Shown here: positions 4,264 to 6,708 of the stretch, piece by piece | Numbering within the stretch: the stretch's first letter is position 1 | Layout: each line of letters starts with the position of its first letter | Origin: Methanoregula sp. | Lineage (GTDB): Archaea; Halobacteriota; Methanomicrobia; Methanomicrobiales; Methanospirillaceae | DNA: 6,708 nucleotides | Assembly (NCBI RefSeq): GCF_002835825.1 | Contig: NZ_PIZH01000094.1 | Location: forward strand, 1-6,708 | Reading direction: 5' to 3' | The notes under the pieces: generated by a model | Database searches by the model: none | What the model saw: the letters and a program-made list of their open reading frames with translations, nothing else | Told to the model about the DNA's origin: nothing | Program-made: the position numbers and the translations under genes

Positions 4264-6329
4264 CACCCGTGCCTGCACCCCGGGAAGCCCGAGCTGCACT
4301 TGTGCTGGCAGATGTTCCCTACGGTCCGGAAAGCATCTTCGAGATCGGGGAAGTTGGGGATCCGGGAATCGCGGAGGATCCGGAGCGGGGTCTTCATGCT
4401 GTCACCGCCAATCATGCAGCCAACGATCATCTTGTGGGTATGCCGGGAGAAACGGACGATCTCGTTTGCTACGCGGATCGGATCGGAGATGGCCGATGGG
4501 ACTGCGACAATAAACGCAATATCCCAGAGATCCTGGCGCCGGATCATGATGTCGAACGTGCGGGCGAAACGGTCGGCGCTGGAATCCCCTACCATGTCGA
4601 TGGGGTTTGCCCGGCTCCAGTTGGCGGGAAGCACCGCATCCAGTTCCGAGACAAGGTCCGGAGGGAATTCCACCATTTCGATGCCGAACCGTTCCGCATA
4701 ATCCGATGAGAGGACAGCAAAACCGCCGGCATTGGTGATGACGATCGCACGCGTCCCGCGGGGATATCCTTCGGAAGAGAGGAGCTCGGCTGCCTGGAAC
4801 GCCTCACGGATGGACCGGGCCGGTATCACACCGGCCTGCCGGAACGCAGCCATATACACGTCATAACTTCCGGCAAGCGATCCGGTATGGGAAGATGCGG
4901 CTCTCTGCCCGAGCCGGGAGGCGCCGGACTTGATGGCGACAACCGGTTTTGTGAGCGAGACGCGCCGCACGACATCCATGAACCGCTTCCCGAACCGGAT
5001 CTGCTCGATGTAGAGGATGATCGAGCGGGTTTGAGGATCGTCCCCGGCAAACCGTATGAAGTCCTCGAACGTGAGGTCTGCCTGGTTCCCGACGCTGATG
5101 ACCGAGGAGAACCCGATATCTTCCGGGAGGCTCCAGTCCACGATGGTGGTGATGATGGCGCCGCTTTGCGAGATGAAGGCAATCCGCCCGGGCCGGGGCG
5201 ATACCGGGTCGAAGGTGGTGTTGATCCCCTTGTGAGGGAGCATCAGCCCGAGGCAGTTCGGCCCCATGATCCGCATGCCATGGCGCTGTGCTATGGCAAG
5301 AATGTCCTCTTCAAGGTTCCTGCCCTCTCCCCCTCCCTCGCGGAATCCGGAGGAGATGATGATGGAGAGCGGGATCTTCTTTTTTCCTGCCTCTTCAATG
5401 ACGCCCGGAACGCCGGCCGCTGGGATGGCGATCACGGCAAGATCGACCTTCTCCGGTAGGGAAGCCAAATCCGGGTATGCCTGCCGCCCGAGAATCATGG
5501 GTGACTTTGGATTGACCGGGTAGAGCGATCCAGGAAACGTGAGAAGGTTCCGGCAGATGGCATACCCGATCTTGCCCGGGTCCTGCGATGCCCCGACAAC
5601 GGCAATGGAAGAAATGTCGAGAAGGCTGTTGTCCATCCCTGCGGAAGATTGTGTTTCCCGAGGGACCTCCCGGTCCTCCCGGTAAAACCGTGCATCGACA
5701 GCACATGCCCCATCCCCGTACAGGACCAGGGGGTTGATATCGAACTCCGAGAGCGTAAGATCGGAAAGGAAGAGGTCTGCAGCCGACCGGATGATCCTTA
5801 CCAGCGCCTTTTTGTCGCGGGGCGGCTCGTCGCGGTAGCCGGTGATCAGGGGATATCCTTTCAGTTCGCCGACCATGTCGTTGATCTCGTCGTCGCTGAC
5901 CGGAAGGACCCGGAGGGAGACATCCCGCAAGAGTTCCACCATCTTCCCTCCAAGCCCGACGGTGAGTATGCGGCCAAACGCCGGATCGATCTTCCCGCCG
6001 ATGATGAGTTCCAGCCCGGGCGGCAGCTGCTGCTCGACAAGGATCCCGGTGATACGGGCATCCGGGGCACGGGAGTGCGCACTGTCCCGGATCTGTGTAA
6101 ATGCCGCCCGCACAGCGTCCGCTGAACCTATACCCGTTTTGACCCCGCCAACATCGCTCTTGTGGATAATCTCCGGGGAGACAACCTTCATGACAACCGG
6201 ATACCCGATTGCACCGGCAGCCCTGACGGCATCTTCCGGTGTAGTAGTGAGCGAATGGTTCGGCACCGGTATCTTGTGGGCGGCAAGCAGAGCATAGCCT
6301 TCGGCTTCAGAGAGGAGTGTCCGAGTCAT
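4263..6329 (-). CDS. Acetate/acyl-CoA synthetase (ADP-forming), fused beta-alpha subunits
   Basis: This 688-residue enzyme of the NDP-forming acyl-CoA synthetase family interconverts acyl-CoA + ADP + Pi and acid + CoA + ATP. Residues 1-225 form the ATP-grasp (beta) part: Y-P-V-V-M-K at 43-48, H56-K-S-D-V-G-G-V (the likely beta-side phosphohistidine relay), G-L-G-G-K at 125-129, and E-F-D-I-N-P-L at 195-201 with metal-binding residues. After a short linker (about 220-238), a Rossmann CoA-binding domain starts S-I-A-V-V-G-A-S-Q-D-P-G-K-I-G (241-255), with G-P-N-C-L-G-L at 356-362. The succinyl-CoA ligase-like part carries the catalytic phosphohistidine in S-S-H481-T-G. The order is beta-alpha, not the alpha-beta order of many archaeal fusions. 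The C-terminal tail (674-688) has three Cys and two His. AGGTTG lies just before the ATG. The substrate is probably acetate, but propionate or aryl acids cannot be excluded. Confidence 0.9.
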   Translation of the reverse strand: MTRTLLSEAEGYALLAAHKIPVPNHSLTTTPEDAVRAAGAIGYPVVMKVVSPEIIHKSDVGGVKTGIGSADAVRAAFTQIRDSAHSRAPDARITGILVEQQLPPGLELIIGGKIDPAFGRILTVGLGGKMVELLRDVSLRVLPVSDDEINDMVGELKGYPLITGYRDEPPRDKKALVRIIRSAADLFLSDLTLSEFDINPLVLYGDGACAVDARFYREDREVPRETQSSAGMDNSLLDISSIAVVGASQDPGKIGYAICRNLLTFPGSLYPVNPKSPMILGRQAYPDLASLPEKVDLAVIAIPAAGVPGVIEEAGKKKIPLSIIISSGFREGGGEGRNLEEDILAIAQRHGMRIMGPNCLGLMLPHKGINTTFDPVSPRPGRIAFISQSGAIITTIVDWSLPEDIGFSSVISVGNQADLTFEDFIRFAGDDPQTRSIILYIEQIRFGKRFMDVVRRVSLTKPVVAIKSGASRLGQRAASSHTGSLAGSYDVYMAAFRQAGVIPARSIREAFQAAELLSSEGYPRGTRAIVITNAGGFAVLSSDYAERFGIEMVEFPPDLVSELDAVLPANWSRANPIDMVGDSSADRFARTFDIMIRRQDLWDIAFIVAVPSAISDPIRVANEIVRFSRHTHKMIVGCMIGGDSMKTPLRILRDSRIPNFPDLEDAFRTVGNICQHKCSSGFPGCRHG

Positions 6330-6372
6330 CGCAACCTGTCCTGAAATAGAATAGTGTGGAACGAAATAAAGG
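6330..6372 (-). promoter_or_regulatory. Promoter and ribosome-binding site of the acyl-CoA synthetase gene
   Basis: On the minus strand CTTTATTTCG (6371-6362) is a TATA-like element centred about 37 nt before the ATG. This predicts a short leader of roughly 10-15 nt containing GGACAGGTTG, whose AGGT matches the archaeal anti-Shine-Dalgarno. It implies independent transcription from the gene to its right, whose stop codon is 63 nt upstream. Confidence 0.45.
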
Positions 6373-6392
6373 CTGATCCCTTGAGGCCACGT

Positions 6393-6708
6393 TCACGGTG
6401 GCAGATTACCTGCGGATGGGAGCCCGTATGCCCTGTTCTCCCGCAGGCATGCTTCCATATCGGTAAGCACGTTGTGGAGGGATACCCCCCGCGAGATCCG
6501 CCCGGCAATCCGCTCCGCAAGGCACCCGTTCTCGATCCGGTCCCGGACTACCGGAAGGTATCCGCGTTCATCAGGGGTTGCGTTCCGCCATGCAAGGTCA
6601 TACAACTGCCGCAGCTCGTCTTTTTGCCCCGCTGTTCCCTGCCGGATTGCCTGTTCTGTCAGGTCCAGGGTCGCGTCCTGCCCGGCCTCCACCGCCCGGG
6701 TCTGGCAC
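6393..6708 (-). CDS. Unrecognised protein, C-terminal part (5' end beyond the window)
   Basis: The minus-strand frame is open from the right window edge to a TGA at 6395-6393 and gives at least 104 residues. A GTG at 6692-6690 is a possible start, but the frame continues to the edge without a stop, so the gene probably begins outside. The visible part is soluble and mostly helix-forming, rich in Arg, Glu and Leu (for example L-R-Q-L-Y-D-L-A-W-R and A-E-R-I-A-G-R-I-S-R-G), with Cys in N-G-C-L-A-E and M-E-A-C-L-R-E. No family motif is recognised and no function is proposed. It has the same orientation as the acyl-CoA synthetase gene 63 nt downstream. A short inverted repeat, GCCAC 6386-6390 with GTGGC 6398-6402, overlaps its stop codon. 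The coding call rests on the long open frame and ordinary protein composition. Confidence 0.6.
   Translation of the reverse strand, partial: CQTRAVEAGQDATLDLTEQAIRQGTAGQKDELRQLYDLAWRNATPDERGYLPVVRDRIENGCLAERIAGRISRGVSLHNVLTDMEACLRENRAYGLPSAGNLPP

Noticed and set aside
4887..5459. Plus-strand open frames within the acyl-CoA synthetase gene
   Set aside because: The minus-strand frame carries all synthetase motifs without interruption. The opposite translations are low-complexity Arg/Gly/Asp/Glu-rich sequences.

Overview
The window reads as chromosomal DNA of a methanogenic archaeon, most likely of the order Methanomicrobiales (Methanoregula-like). That is inferred from an archaeal Sm-like (Lsm) protein, TATA-type promoters, a PAS-rich signalling protein whose receiver resembles those common in these methanogens, an ADP-forming acyl-CoA synthetase, and GC-rich coding sequence with strong GC3. 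No rRNA, tRNA, CRISPR array or insertion sequence was seen. The genome identity cannot be proved from the sequence alone.

Layout, left to right. (1) Positions 1-1356, plus strand: the 3' end of a class I fructose-1,6-bisphosphatase gene, then a complete divergent class II fructose-bisphosphate aldolase gene 39 nt downstream. Together they form a gluconeogenic pair. (2) Positions 1357-1678: a 322-nt gene-free interval packed with inverted repeats. At least seven hairpins lie almost head to tail. The right half is a tandem ~54/55-bp repeat whose hairpin stems differ by compensatory changes. (3) Positions 1679-2379, plus strand: an Sm-like RNA-binding protein gene overlapping by 4 nt a gene for a winged-helix protein with a basic/acidic N-terminal tail and a C-terminal four-cysteine cluster. 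That cluster resembles the Fe-S module of TFE-beta/RPC39. (4) Positions 2380-2560: a terminator, a second hairpin with the same stem sequence, a palindrome and a TATA box. (5) Positions 2561-4243, plus strand: a 560-residue multidomain protein with a degenerate receiver, two PAS domains and a C-terminal diadenylate cyclase (DisA_N/DAC) domain. It is a probable signal-responsive c-di-AMP synthase. (6) Positions 4263-6329, minus strand: a fused acyl-CoA synthetase (ADP-forming) in beta-alpha order, convergent with the cyclase gene. (7) Positions 6393-6708, minus strand: the 3' end of an unrecognised gene running off the window.

How the genes fit together. The fructose-bisphosphatase/aldolase pair and the acyl-CoA synthetase concern central carbon flow (hexose phosphate synthesis and acetate or acyl-CoA interconversion). 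The Lsm/winged-helix pair looks like information processing (RNA handling and transcription). The cyclase gene is a stand-alone signalling unit with its own promoter. The most interesting items are the pseudo-receiver/PAS/PAS/DAC fusion, the covarying hairpin array next to the Lsm gene, and the TFE-beta-like winged-helix/Cys4 protein translationally coupled to Lsm.
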